A stretch of DNA of 64,000 bases, taken from Rhizobium favelukesii (GTDB lineage Bacteria > Pseudomonadota > Alphaproteobacteria > Rhizobiales > Rhizobiaceae). The notes below the pieces were generated by a model. The model ran no database searches, had not been told where the DNA came from, and saw only the letters and a program-made list of their open reading frames with translations. The stretch covers positions 868,001-932,000 of the forward strand of contig NZ_HG916855.1 in the NCBI RefSeq assembly GCF_000577275.2, given 5' to 3'. The position numbers and the translations under genes are program-made. Shown here piece after piece: positions 9,076 to 17,727 of the stretch (its first letter is position 1; each line of letters starts with the position of its first letter).

Positions 9076-9852
9076 ATGTTTGCAACGCTTGCGATGCTCA
9101 TGAGCCTCTCAGCTGCGGCCCCGGTAACGGTGCCGCTGGGCGGAGGCGAGGTTGATGTGAAACTCGTCCTCGCTGTCGACACGTCCCGGTCTATGGATCA
9201 GGAGGAGGTGCGCATCCAGCGGGAGGGCTATGTCGAGGCGCTCAAGCACAAAGAATTCATCGAGGCGGTGACGGGAGGGCTCACCGGACGCATTGCGATC
9301 AGTTACTTCGAATGGGCGGGCTATGTGGTGCCCGGTTCCGTCATCGACTGGCATGTGATCGAGACACAGCAGGATGCGATTGGCTTTGCCAGCAAGCTTG
9401 AGCAGCGACCGATCACCACGCAGCGCCGCACGTCGATCTCCACCGCGATTGCCCAAGGGGCTGCAATGATCGTCTCCAGCCCATATTCAGGCACGAGACA
9501 AGTGATCGACGTGTCCGGCGACGGCACAAACAATTCCGGAAACCCAGTTGCGCCAACCCGCGACAAGGCAGTTCAGGCCGGCATCGTCATCAACGGACTT
9601 GCACTCATGTTGCGCCCCTCTGGCGCACCAGGCGGACTCGACAAGTATTATGCCGATTGCGTGATTGGCGGCCCCGGTTCCTTCGTCTTGCCAGTCAACA
9701 AGATCGAGGATTTCGCTGTGGCGGTGCGCCGCAAGCTTGTCCTGGAAGTCAGCGGTCTTTCTCCTGAGCCCACGATGGACAGGATTGCTGACCAACCGGC
9801 GACCGACTGCATGGTCGGTGAGCGGCAGTGGCAGGATATGTTCGATCGATGA
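9076..9852 (+). CDS. DUF1194 (VWA-like) exported protein
   Basis: A 258-residue protein with a short hydrophobic leader (MFATLAMLMSLSAAAP) and a von Willebrand A-like domain of the DUF1194 type: VLAVDTSRSMDQEE gives the DxSxS metal-binding motif, followed by RIAISYFEWAG, the central TSISTAIAQGAAMI helix and VIDVSGDGTNNSGNPV. The end has a conserved Cys pair region (YYADCVIGGPGSFV). The family is frequent in alpha-proteobacteria and is predicted periplasmic; its role is unknown. The ATG at 9076 has a GGAG five bases upstream. The upstream open frame lacks family resemblance. Confidence 0.82.
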   Translation: MFATLAMLMSLSAAAPVTVPLGGGEVDVKLVLAVDTSRSMDQEEVRIQREGYVEALKHKEFIEAVTGGLTGRIAISYFEWAGYVVPGSVIDWHVIETQQDAIGFASKLEQRPITTQRRTSISTAIAQGAAMIVSSPYSGTRQVIDVSGDGTNNSGNPVAPTRDKAVQAGIVINGLALMLRPSGAPGGLDKYYADCVIGGPGSFVLPVNKIEDFAVAVRRKLVLEVSGLSPEPTMDRIADQPATDCMVGERQWQDMFDR

Positions 9853-9882
9853 TGTCACGAGGCTCGCCTCGCCTTTGCAAAT

Positions 9883-11277
9883 TCAGTCCCTCAGCGTCTC
9901 GCGCAGCACATCGAAGACCCGCGCATCAAGTGTCTGGGAAACATTGAAACGAATGAAGTTCTTTGCGGATTGGGAGAGGCTGAACGCATTTCCAGGCGCC
10001 AAGACAATCTTCCTTTTCAGGGCGGCACGTGCGACATCGGCTGCGTCAGCATCTTCGGGCAGTCGACACCAAATGAACATTCCTGCCGAAGGTTCGAGCC
10101 AAGGGATGATGCCGAGGTTCTTCAGTCTGGCCGAAACGTCGAACATCGCTTTCGAGAGCCGGCTTCGCAGGACCTCGACGTGTTTGCGATAGCTGCCATC
10201 GCTCAGCACTTTGTAAACAAGCTCGGCAGAGAGCCGTCCGCCGCCGAAAGAGGTCGCGATCTTGAGATCGATCAGCCCGTCAACCCATTCCCGCTTTGCG
10301 GCAATGAAGCCGCAACGGGCCGAGGCAGACAGGGTCTTCGAAAAGCTTCCGATTTGGATCACTCGCTCCAAGCCGTCGAAGGCCGCCAGGCGTGGAGCCG
10401 GCGTATGCTCGAAATCGGCGAAGATGTCGTCTTCGATGATGGTCAGGTCGAACTTGTCGGCAAGTTTCAAGATCCTATGCGCAACAACGGGGGAAAGGAT
10501 GGCGCCCGTCGGGTTGTGGATTGCCGAATTGGTGATGTAGAGGCGCGGTCGATGCTCTTCCACGGTCCGAGCGAACAGCTCGATGTTCGGACCTGAAGGC
10601 GTATAGGGAACGCTGACGATCTTGGCGCGGTGCGCCCGCAGCAGTGCCTGGAAATTGAAGTAGCACGGATCGTCCACGAGCACCGTGTCCCCCGGTTCGA
10701 GGAGGAACCTGCAAAGGAGATCGATGGCCTGGGTCCCGGACTCGGTCAACATGATCTGATCCGGCGATGCCTCCATCCCGCGCTCCGCCATGCGCCTTGC
10801 GATGTGTTGGCGCAGTGGCGGCAATCCGAGAGGGGAGCCGTAGTCGGCGAGCGCAGTGCTGCCGGCGCGCGACAGCCCCCGCAACGCCCGGCGAATGCCG
10901 TCTTCTGGAAGCCACGATGGCGGAAGCCACCCGCAGCCTGGCTTTAGATTGCTGTCGTCGGCCTCCAGCGACTGGCGCGATACCCAGAAGGGATCGACGG
11001 CCCGGTCCAGCTTTGGGCTGATCTCGGAAAGCGAAAATGGAGCGGCCTGGTTTGCGACGTAGAAACCGGAACCTTGTCGGGACAGGATCACACCTTCAGC
11101 AACCAGGCGCTCATAGGCATCGACGACCGTCGACGTGGACACGCCAGCTGTTGCTGCCATTGCCCGAACCGACGGCAGCTTCGCACCTGGCGTCAAAATG
11201 CGGCCGGCAATCCGTTGTCGAATTGTGGCCATGACCATCGCCACTCGGCTGATATTGCGTTCCTCAGCTCCATCCAT
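9883..11277 (-). CDS. MocR-type regulator (GntR HTH fused to aminotransferase-like domain)
   Basis: A MocR/PdxR-family transcription factor. The N-terminal winged helix (residues about 15-80: GAKLPSVRAMAATAGVSTST, YERLVAEGVILSRQGSGFYV) is fused to a fold-type I aminotransferase domain with LTESGTQAIDLLCRFLLEPG, NPTGA and the PLP lysine in IGSFSKTLSA. Such proteins sense amino acids or vitamin B6 and often control a divergent transporter. Here an EamA exporter is divergent. The ATG at 11277 follows GAGGA; an ATG at 11298 lies directly against a perfect palindrome and lacks a ribosome site, so the inner start is preferred. Confidence 0.87.
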   Translation of the reverse strand: MDGAEERNISRVAMVMATIRQRIAGRILTPGAKLPSVRAMAATAGVSTSTVVDAYERLVAEGVILSRQGSGFYVANQAAPFSLSEISPKLDRAVDPFWVSRQSLEADDSNLKPGCGWLPPSWLPEDGIRRALRGLSRAGSTALADYGSPLGLPPLRQHIARRMAERGMEASPDQIMLTESGTQAIDLLCRFLLEPGDTVLVDDPCYFNFQALLRAHRAKIVSVPYTPSGPNIELFARTVEEHRPRLYITNSAIHNPTGAILSPVVAHRILKLADKFDLTIIEDDIFADFEHTPAPRLAAFDGLERVIQIGSFSKTLSASARCGFIAAKREWVDGLIDLKIATSFGGGRLSAELVYKVLSDGSYRKHVEVLRSRLSKAMFDVSARLKNLGIIPWLEPSAGMFIWCRLPEDADAADVARAALKRKIVLAPGNAFSLSQSAKNFIRFNVSQTLDARVFDVLRETLRD

Positions 11278-11299
11278 CTGTACTGCTTCCTCAGGCATA

Positions 11300-11317
11300 A
11301 CAGTTTTATAAAACTGT
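11300..11317. promoter_or_regulatory. Perfect 18-bp palindrome, candidate MocR operator
   Basis: The sequence ACAGTTTTATAAAACTGT is a perfect palindrome in the space between the divergent MocR and EamA genes. An extra half-site ACTGT recurs at 11323-11327, ten bases (one helical turn) from the ACTGT at 11313-11317, a spacing that suits MocR proteins, which commonly bind direct repeats. The AT-rich core would also serve as a promoter element. I infer control of both genes by the MocR protein. Confidence 0.55.
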
Positions 11318-11367
11318 ATCAGACTGTCACTGGCGTGACCATGCCTCCGGCCCGATAAGGACGGCAC

Positions 11368-12249
11368 ATGAGAAAGGCAAGGTATATGGACCGCTCGGCT
11401 TCTGGATGGCTTAACGGCCTTATCGGCGTAGTGATCTTCAGCGGCTCGCTGCCTGCGACGCGTGTCGCGGTCATGCAGTTTGATCCGGTGTTCTTGACGG
11501 TCGCGCGGGCGGCAATCGCCGGTGCGCTGGCGCTTTTACTGCTGCTTTTTTTCGCAGAGAAGCGTCCAGCACGGCGTGATGTCTTTTCGTTGGTCGTGGT
11601 CGCTGCAGGCGTGGTCGTGGGTTTCCCATTGCTGACGGCGCTCGCGCTGCAGCACATGACGTCGGCGCATTCGGTCGTCTTCGTCGGCCTGTTGCCCCTT
11701 GCCACCGCTGTCTTCGGCGTCATTCGCGGCGGAGAACGTCCGAAGCCGGCCTTCTGGCTCTTTGCAGTAATGGGAAGTGCATTCGTTTGCAGTTTCGCGT
11801 TGGCGCAGGGCCTCAGCGCTGCGCCCGTCGGAGATGCTCTGATGATGGCGGCGATCATCGTCTGCGGGCTCGGTTATGCCGAAGGCGCTAAACTTTCGCG
11901 AACATTGGGAGGATGGCAGGTCATTTCCTGGGCGCTCGTTTTGTCTCTCCCAGTGATGATCCTGGCCTCGATCTGGTTCATGCCGGCAAGCTTCTCGCAT
12001 ATCAATGCCCCTGCGCTAGGTGGCCTGGTCTACGTCTCGCTCTTCAGCATGCTGATCGGTTTTGTCTTCTGGTATCGGGGCCTGGCGCAAGGCGGCATTG
12101 CCAGTGTTGGGCAGTTGCAATTGCTTCAACCCTTCCTCGGTCTGACCCTGGCCGCAACCCTGCTGCATGAAACGGTGACTTGGACCATGTTTGCAGTGAC
12201 CGCCGCGGTCATTGCCTGCGTGGCGGCTGCCCGCAAGTTCGCACGATAG
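11368..12249 (+). CDS. EamA/DMT-family transporter
   Basis: A 293-residue inner-membrane protein with ten predicted helices and two EamA repeats (about residues 15-145 and 155-290). Typical DMT features are seen: a small-residue-rich first helix (LIGVVIFSGSLPATRVAVM), ARAAIAGALAL in helix two, and a C-terminal LLQPFLGLTLAATLLHE, where the Glu is conserved in this exporter family. It probably exports an amino acid or small metabolite. It is divergent from the MocR regulator with a shared palindromic control region, a common pairing for amino-acid exporters. Confidence 0.88.
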   Translation: MRKARYMDRSASGWLNGLIGVVIFSGSLPATRVAVMQFDPVFLTVARAAIAGALALLLLLFFAEKRPARRDVFSLVVVAAGVVVGFPLLTALALQHMTSAHSVVFVGLLPLATAVFGVIRGGERPKPAFWLFAVMGSAFVCSFALAQGLSAAPVGDALMMAAIIVCGLGYAEGAKLSRTLGGWQVISWALVLSLPVMILASIWFMPASFSHINAPALGGLVYVSLFSMLIGFVFWYRGLAQGGIASVGQLQLLQPFLGLTLAATLLHETVTWTMFAVTAAVIACVAAARKFAR

Positions 12250-12609
12250 CAACGGCCACTAACGCCGCTTTCCGGCCAAGCGGCAGCCACGCTCCCCGAC
12301 GCTCGCTCGCTGCCCGATGCCGACATCGATCTGAGAGCAGCTCGATGCCATCGGCGTGCGTGTAGCTTTGGCCCGACGGTCGTTGGAAGCGTAGATCCAG
12401 CTTTGATTGCCACGACAATGGCGTGCGTCTTCGCGCAATCGCAATCGAAGCGCGGCTATCATCACGAACTACCGCGCGGGCTTTCCTTGCTTATGTGACG
12501 ACCTCACCGGGGGATGCTTTGTACCCGAAGCCGATCTAACCGTATGTATAGTGTCTGGCGCCGCACAATCCTCCTACACTTCAAGCCTCATGAAGCAAGG
12601 GGAACGACG
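12250..12609. other. Intergenic gap; one hairpin after the transporter
   Basis: About 360 bases with no convincing gene. A perfect 7-bp inverted repeat (GCCGCTT at 12264-12270 and AAGCGGC at 12278-12284) follows the transporter stop but lacks a T tract, so it is only a weak terminator candidate. The 3' part must carry the promoter of the ActR-like gene; no clear consensus was found. Confidence 0.35.
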
Positions 12610-13182
12610 ATGACTTCGGCTGATCTCATTCATTCGAGCGGGCATCCGGCTACTGCCAGGCAAAATGCGGTGTTAATCGCTGATGCCGAAGTGGGAACGG
12701 CCTCGCCGCTTGTCGAAAGCCTGATCGGGAAAGGCCTTCATGTATGCCTCGCCGATACCGCCGATGCGGCGAGACGGCACCTGCGCGAAAGAACCATCTC
12801 TTTCGCCATCGTGGAACTCGTCTTCGATGATGGCGATGGCATCGGCCTGGTTGAAGCTATCGCAGCACGCTATCCGCGCTGCCGCACGCTAGTGCACAGC
12901 CGCTTCTGCAACCTGTCTAACGCCGTAAAGGCAATCAAGTCGGGTGGCAGCGATGTCCTTCCCAAGCCGACCGACGTCGACTTTCTGATTGGCGTTCTGC
13001 TGAACAAGGATCTTAGACAGCCGACGTTCCGGTCGTCCTTCCCGGCTCCCGGTAATGTCCGCCAGGAGCATATCAGGGACGTCTACAGGTCGTGCGGCGC
13101 CAATGTGGCGCGCGCTGCACGCCAATTGTCCATGCACCGACGGACGCTGCAGCGCCTCCTCAAGCGCACCCCGCTGTTGTGA
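12610..13182 (+). CDS. ActR/RegA-like response regulator with Glu at the phospho-acceptor site
   Basis: A 190-residue protein with the ActR/RegA/PrrA layout: a receiver domain (residues 20-130) and a C-terminal Fis-type HTH (about 152-188) containing CGANVARAARQLSMHRRTLQ, almost identical to the family signature. In the receiver the expected Asp in VVDL is Glu69 (FAIVELVFDDGDG), and the acidic pocket reads ADAE; the conserved Lys119 (LPKP) is kept. Such a change could mimic constant phosphorylation or abolish control. The ATG at 12610 follows AAGGGGA. No cognate kinase lies nearby; classical ActR works with ActS in redox and acid responses. Confidence 0.82.
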   Translation: MTSADLIHSSGHPATARQNAVLIADAEVGTASPLVESLIGKGLHVCLADTADAARRHLRERTISFAIVELVFDDGDGIGLVEAIAARYPRCRTLVHSRFCNLSNAVKAIKSGGSDVLPKPTDVDFLIGVLLNKDLRQPTFRSSFPAPGNVRQEHIRDVYRSCGANVARAARQLSMHRRTLQRLLKRTPLL

Positions 13183-13192
13183 GGGGCACGTC

Positions 13193-14524
13193 CTAGGTGC
13201 CGGCATCACTGGTGGCGGTGCGGGTCGCCAATATCTTGTCAATACGCATCCCGTCCATGTCGATGATCTCAAACCGCCAGCCGTCAAAGTCGAATATTTC
13301 ACCAACCTCTGGAATACGCTGCAGATGATGGAGGGCAAAACCTGCGAGCGTGTGGAAATCTCCTTCCGGCTTGTCGCGCATGCCAAGGCGATCAAACGCT
13401 TCGAATGCCGGCATCATCGCATCGACGAGCAATGAACCGTCGGCGCGTATGACGATATCTGGTTCCTGATCCGTACCCGGAAGGTCTCCCGCAATTGCCT
13501 CCAGCAGGTCTGTCTGGGTAATGATGCCCTCAAGGGTTCCGTACTCGTCGATGACAATCGCAAGCCGCACCGGCGATGCCTTGAAGCTGTCGAGCACCCG
13601 AACGACCGATGTTCTCTCGTGCAGCACCAATGGTTGCTTTATCACATCCATGGGACGCAATTTGCCTCCGTCCAGCACCTGATCGAGCAGGTCCTTCTTG
13701 AGAACCATGCCAATCGGTTCGTCGATCGATCCTCGTGCGACGAGGAGCTGCTCATGTCTACACTTCCGGATCGTCGTGAGGATTTCGGCTTGACTGCCAT
13801 CGGCGTCGAACCAGTCGACATCAAGGCGCGGCGTCATGATGTCGGAGATCGGTCGATCTCCTATGTTGAACACGCGTTCGAGCAACAGCTGCTGGACCTG
13901 ATTGAGAAGGCCAGCCTCTTGGCTCTCGGCAACAAGTAGTTTCAGTTCTTGTGGCGAATGGAAGGAGGCTTCGACAGTGCCGGGATGAAGCCCCACAGCA
14001 CGCAGCACGAGGTTGCCCATGCCGTTGAGAGTGACGATGGCGGGCTTGAAGATCACCAGGAACAGGCGAAGCGGTCTGACGACGGCCAGGGATGTCACTT
14101 CGCTTCTTTGTAGGGCAAGGCTTTTTGGTGCCAGTTCGCCGAGGACGATGTGGAGCGAAGTGATGATGACAAACGCAATCACCACGGCAATGGTGTGTGA
14201 GCCCGTGGCGGCCCAGCCCGCCGGCAACCAGCCCAACAGCGGCTCGATGAGATGAGCAAGGGCAGGTTCGCCGACCCATCCAAGCGCCAGTGAGGAAATC
14301 GTGATCCCGAGCTGCGTGGCAGCAAGGTTGGCATCGAGGTTATCGACAGCGCGCTGCAGGGCCGACGCGTTCATCCTGCGAGCGGCTACAAGTTCGGCGA
14401 CGCGACTGCGCCTGACAGAGACCAAAGCGAACTCTGCGGCGACGAAAAATCCGTTTGCCGCAACGAGTAAAACTACAGCAAGAATTCCGATATAGTCGAA
14501 AATACTGCCATCCTGGTCGGGCAT
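13193..14524 (-). CDS. Hemolysin-family CNNM/CBS/CorC membrane protein
   Basis: A 443-residue inner-membrane protein with the standard three-part layout: a DUF21/CNNM domain with three to four helices (residues 10-190, including VLLVAANGFFVAAEFALVSV and ITISSLALGWVGEPA), a CBS pair (about 210-335, MTPRLDVDWFD to VIDEYGTLEGIITQTDLLEA), and a C-terminal CorC_HlyC domain (350-440, TLAGFALHHLQRIPEVGE). The family is linked to magnesium/cobalt efflux and not to true haemolysis. The ATG at 14524 has GGAG upstream. It is convergent with the ActR-like gene, only ten bases apart. Confidence 0.9.
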   Translation of the reverse strand: MPDQDGSIFDYIGILAVVLLVAANGFFVAAEFALVSVRRSRVAELVAARRMNASALQRAVDNLDANLAATQLGITISSLALGWVGEPALAHLIEPLLGWLPAGWAATGSHTIAVVIAFVIITSLHIVLGELAPKSLALQRSEVTSLAVVRPLRLFLVIFKPAIVTLNGMGNLVLRAVGLHPGTVEASFHSPQELKLLVAESQEAGLLNQVQQLLLERVFNIGDRPISDIMTPRLDVDWFDADGSQAEILTTIRKCRHEQLLVARGSIDEPIGMVLKKDLLDQVLDGGKLRPMDVIKQPLVLHERTSVVRVLDSFKASPVRLAIVIDEYGTLEGIITQTDLLEAIAGDLPGTDQEPDIVIRADGSLLVDAMMPAFEAFDRLGMRDKPEGDFHTLAGFALHHLQRIPEVGEIFDFDGWRFEIIDMDGMRIDKILATRTATSDAGT

Positions 14525-14575
14525 GCGGAAAAGCTCCAGCTGTCGAAAGAGCTGGAACCTTAACATGACGGTGAG

Positions 14576-14961
14576 TTAATCATCTATCGCGAAGGTGCGG
14601 CAGCACTCCCCGCTTTCGCTGTCAAAGACCTCGACTTTCGCCAGTCGTCCTCGCCCGTCAGTTCCTTCCAGCGACCAGGGCTTGCGGCACGTCGTCTTCG
14701 CGGTGACCACGTCGCATCGCCCCGAAATTCGGCTGCGCGGCGAGGCCCAGCCGGTCAATCGCCGGAAAAGGAGTTGTCGATCGACCTGCGCAGTGACTGA
14801 AGCCGCTTGTCGAAACATGCCACGTCGATCGTCTCCACGGGGCTCGTCACGCCAAAATTCGCCAATGTGTATGATCGGCGCGACAGGTGATTGACTAGGC
14901 TGACACTCAGGGACAGCAATCCGTCTGTCTCCGACAGATGGGCATTCTTGAATGAGAACAT
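14576..14961 (-). pseudogene. Small hypothetical protein, apparently frameshifted
   Basis: From an ATG at 14961 the frame gives MFSFKNAHLSETDGLLSLSV, SLVNHLSRRSYTLANFGVTS and SLRRSIDNSFSGD before a stop at 14755. A neighbouring frame continues with protein-like sequence (RISGRCDVVTAKTTCRKPW, SLEGTDGRGRLAKVEVF, ECCRTFAIDD) to a stop at 14576. Joined, they would form a protein of about 125 residues. I do not recognise the family. The frame switch near 14757 suggests a one-base indel. Confidence 0.35.
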
Positions 14962-15296
14962 GCGCGGCCCTTGCAGCCTCGATGAGGTGCGCCCTCGGCC
15001 CGCCATTTCCGTCCCTTTAATCTGCGCAAGGCACACCCACCGCTGTCTCGATGGGGCATGTCTGACCGGGGACCGCCTCGCGATGCTCGGCTCGATCGTC
15101 CTCCCGCAACGGCCGGCTCGTTTTCTTCCCCTGCCGGCTGCGCCGTCATTCCTCGCGATAGCGAAGAAAGCCTCGGCCCATGGCCGTCCTCCACTTCGTT
15201 GCGGCCCTGCGGGTGCGGGCCGATCGTCGCCGGTCTGATCGACAGCCATCGAGACCGCGATGGGCGCGGCTCGAGCAACAGAAAAGGAATGCGACA

Positions 15297-15596
15297 ATGG
15301 CTCAGATCGGCACCTTCACCCGCGACGAAACCGGCGCCTACAACGGCACCATCAAGACCCTCACCCTCAACGTCAAGGCATCCATCAAGCCCTGCGACCG
15401 CGACAACGATCGCGCCCCGGACTTCCGGGTCACAGCAACTGGTGTCGAGTTCGGCGCCGGCTGGAGCCGGACCGCGCGGGAAACAGGCGCCGAATACCTC
15501 TCGCTCAAGCTCGATGACCCCTCCTTCACGGCCCCGGTCTACGCCTCCCTCGTCCAGGGCGACAAGGGCGAGCACAAGCTCATCTGGTCCCGCTAA
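15297..15596 (+). CDS. DUF736 protein
   Basis: A 99-residue DUF736 protein. It begins MAQIGTFTRDETGAYNGTI, then TLTLNVKAS, VEFGAGWSRTARETGAEYLS, LKLDDPSFTAPVYASLVQGD and ends with KLIWSR; all are strongly conserved in this family. The family is almost confined to plasmids and integrated elements of alpha-proteobacteria, usually near conjugation genes, and its function is unknown. The ATG at 15297 follows AAAGGA. A broken second copy lies 160 bases downstream. Confidence 0.88.
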   Translation: MAQIGTFTRDETGAYNGTIKTLTLNVKASIKPCDRDNDRAPDFRVTATGVEFGAGWSRTARETGAEYLSLKLDDPSFTAPVYASLVQGDKGEHKLIWSR

Positions 15597-15649
15597 ACAG
15601 GCCAATGGCGCTCCGCTCCCTGCGGGGCGCACCCCTTCCACCCCTCGGT

Positions 15650-15761
15650 ATTATGCGGAGCAGGAATCCACCGCAAATGCCGGCCAAAGCGGCCTTTGGA
15701 GATCGATACTCCGCATAATCCTGCTCTCTGCATAATCGACATATGTGGAGCTCCGCATAAT
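15650..15761. repeat. Cluster of four copies of CTC(C/T)GCATAAT
   Basis: The 11-bp motif occurs inverted at 15650-15660 (ATTATGCGGAG) and forward at 15709-15719, 15726-15736 (with one change, CTCTGCATAAT) and 15751-15761. Next to the first pair a further inverted repeat, GAGCAGGA / TCCTGCTC, extends the symmetry. The cluster sits exactly at the point where the second DUF736 copy loses its 5' half. This arrangement suggests the ends or core sites of a site-specific recombination element. A fragment of a tyrosine integrase exists elsewhere in the window (1555-1719). Confidence 0.6.
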
Positions 15762-15928
15762 GTCGAGTTCGGCGCCGGCTGGCAGAAACAGGCCCGCGAC
15801 ATAGAGCGCGACTGCATCTCGGTCAGGCTCGACGATCCGAGCTCCCGGCACCGATCTACGCGCGCTGACCGAAGTCCCGGGGCCAGGAAGGCCTCCAGCT
15901 TATCTGGTCGCGCAACACGCGCCGGTGA
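15759..15928 (+). pseudogene. DUF736 second copy, 5'-truncated and frameshifted
   Basis: The frame NVEFGAGWQKQARDIERDC, ISVRLDDPSS matches the middle of DUF736, and after a frame change EGLQLIWSRNTRR ends at a TGA at 15926-15928, matching the family's KLIWSR terminus. The first third of the gene is replaced by the 11-bp repeat cluster. It is not a functional gene as it stands. Confidence 0.6.
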
Positions 15929-16057
15929 TAGGGGTAGAGCGACATGGACAACAGGGTCGGTGATCCGGTGCACAGCGTCCAACGACAGTTTTGAATCGGT
16001 CGCGCCGCATTGATTCACGTGCTTGATAGGTCAAAATCGACGCCACTCCACGTTTTT

Positions 16058-17251
16058 CTAGGGCAGGGGCGGCATGTCGCCATCGGCGACGCGCCAGATC
16101 CACGGCGTCATATCCGGTCGCGCCTCGATCATGTCCTCAAGCGCAATCTCGAATTCCTCGCCGGCGCCAGGCGGTACGATATAGAGCGCTGCGGGACAGG
16201 GCTTCAGCTCCGGAAGCATCGCGTTTGCGAGCGGCTGCGTGGTCGAAAGGTTGAAACGAAGCCCCTTGACGGTTTTTTGGCGCATCTTGGTCAATCGTTC
16301 CAGCAATCGCTCTTCGTGGATGCTTTCGACCGGTAGCCACTGCTGCGTGACGACCGTCAAGGCGATCTCGTTGACGGCGATTGCTCCCGACGCTGACGCG
16401 CCGATCGTCGCAATCGCGATCAGGTGACAGGTCCCGGTTGCTTTCCAGATGTCGAATTCGGCGGCAAATCGCGCATTAAGGCGACGCCAGGAGGCCTCTT
16501 CCAGGAAAAGGGAAAAACCAGGCAGGTGTTTGGCGACAATCCTTTGACCGCTGCGTGTCGGCGCAAATTCCTTTATCTCGCAGATCAGAACCATCAAGGG
16601 TTTTGAACCGGTGGCCCCCGCGTGAAGAGCGGCCAGGGCGGCGGCGCGTCGCTGTTCGATCGCGTTTCTATCGTCGAGCCGGAATGGTTCCGGTACGAAC
16701 AGCCGATCGGCGAGTGGCTCTCCTTTGACAGACATGGTGCGCGCCGCTTCCAGAAGGTGGTTGCGAACCTGCGGCCAGTGCCGCTTGCCCGCCCAGTGTG
16801 CGGTCCATTCCGTCAAGCCGCCCTGATGCCAGAGATAATGGAGGAGGGCACGCAGTGACATCTTGCGGGCATCGTTCTTGACGGACTCTGAGCCCGCCGA
16901 TGTCTGCGTTGGCGCGGTGCGCGGGCCTTTCGTGGAAAGGGAAAAATTCAGCTTCAAAGAAGCAACCCCGCTTTCCGTATCGATCTGGATAGCACTGCCG
17001 ATCAGGGAGCCCAGCCCCGACAATTCGTAGGGTGGCTCATAAGATTCGCAGTCAGACGCGTGCGCACCGCCGGTCAATGGCATCCGTTTAATGACGAGTT
17101 GGTCCCCGATATTGGCAATGTACATCGCCACGCCAGGCGTCTGGCAAAGACAGACCGGGCGCAGCTTCGATCGATAGGCCATCGCCAGGTTTTCCTGAAT
17201 GCTTGCGGATTGCTCCTCGACGACTGTGTTGCCGATTTGGAAACGCCTCAT
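16058..17251 (-). CDS. DUF1173 protein
   Basis: A 397-residue DUF1173-family protein. Conserved features include CLCQTPGVAMYIANIGDQLV near residue 35 with a Cys pair, LRALLHYLWHQGGLTEW around 130, SLFLEEASWRRLNARFAAEF near 255, and IWRVADGDMPPLP at the C-terminus. The family accompanies conjugation and ParA-type genes on rhizobial plasmids; no biochemical role is known. The ATG at 17251 has AGGAG upstream. The 264 bases up to the small gene at 17516 hold no other recognisable gene. Confidence 0.82.
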   Translation of the reverse strand: MRRFQIGNTVVEEQSASIQENLAMAYRSKLRPVCLCQTPGVAMYIANIGDQLVIKRMPLTGGAHASDCESYEPPYELSGLGSLIGSAIQIDTESGVASLKLNFSLSTKGPRTAPTQTSAGSESVKNDARKMSLRALLHYLWHQGGLTEWTAHWAGKRHWPQVRNHLLEAARTMSVKGEPLADRLFVPEPFRLDDRNAIEQRRAAALAALHAGATGSKPLMVLICEIKEFAPTRSGQRIVAKHLPGFSLFLEEASWRRLNARFAAEFDIWKATGTCHLIAIATIGASASGAIAVNEIALTVVTQQWLPVESIHEERLLERLTKMRQKTVKGLRFNLSTTQPLANAMLPELKPCPAALYIVPPGAGEEFEIALEDMIEARPDMTPWIWRVADGDMPPLP

Positions 17252-17515
17252 TCCTGCAATGTCTCCTTGAGTGTTTCGAACACTCGTTCCGGTGCCACAC
17301 GAGACCAAACCCTGTCTGCTCAGAACTGCGATTGTGCTGTGAGCGGAAAAGCCGCCTCAAGGTCGCGCAGTCCCTCCAATTTTGCCTGCGCTTGCGCTCC
17401 GACAAAATCGGCTCCTCCGCACGCCGGCTCCGCCGGTCGCTGACGCGAACCTTGACCCGTCTTCTCCCCTCACAGCCGCGCCGGTCATCTTTCACAAACG
17501 TCAATGGAGACGACG

Positions 17516-17659
17516 ATGACGACCGAACAGCACATCGAAGAACTGCGCACTGAGGCCCGCAACGCCCCGACCCTCGAAGAGCGCCGGCAGATCGAAACCG
17601 AACTCAACGCTGCGATCGAGCAACTCGCCGCCGAAATCGAGAACCTGGCCCCGCGCTAG
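17516..17659 (+). CDS. Small Glu-rich helical protein (47 residues)
   Basis: A short frame preceded by GGAG at good spacing encodes MTTEQHIEELRTEARNAPTL, EERRQIETELNAAIEQLAAE, IENLAPR. It is acidic, lacks Trp and Cys, and should form one or two amphipathic helices. Such small coiled proteins occur near plasmid mobilisation genes in rhizobia. An in-frame ATG at 17504 is an alternative start. The function is unknown. Confidence 0.5.
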   Translation: MTTEQHIEELRTEARNAPTLEERRQIETELNAAIEQLAAEIENLAPR

Positions 17660-17727
17660 GAGGCATTTTGGCGTTTGCTTGAGATGACCCCCGCCAAATC
17701 GACCGGCCGGATCATCTTCGACGACAC

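Noticed and set aside
12264..12284. Hairpin after the EamA gene as a terminator
   Set aside because: The 7-bp stem is perfect but no T tract follows on either strand, so I only mention it as weak.
14907..15641. A 244-codon minus-strand frame opposite the DUF736 gene
   Set aside because: DUF736 on the plus strand is well conserved; the opposite frame is low in complexity (Gly, Arg, Glu) with no family signal.
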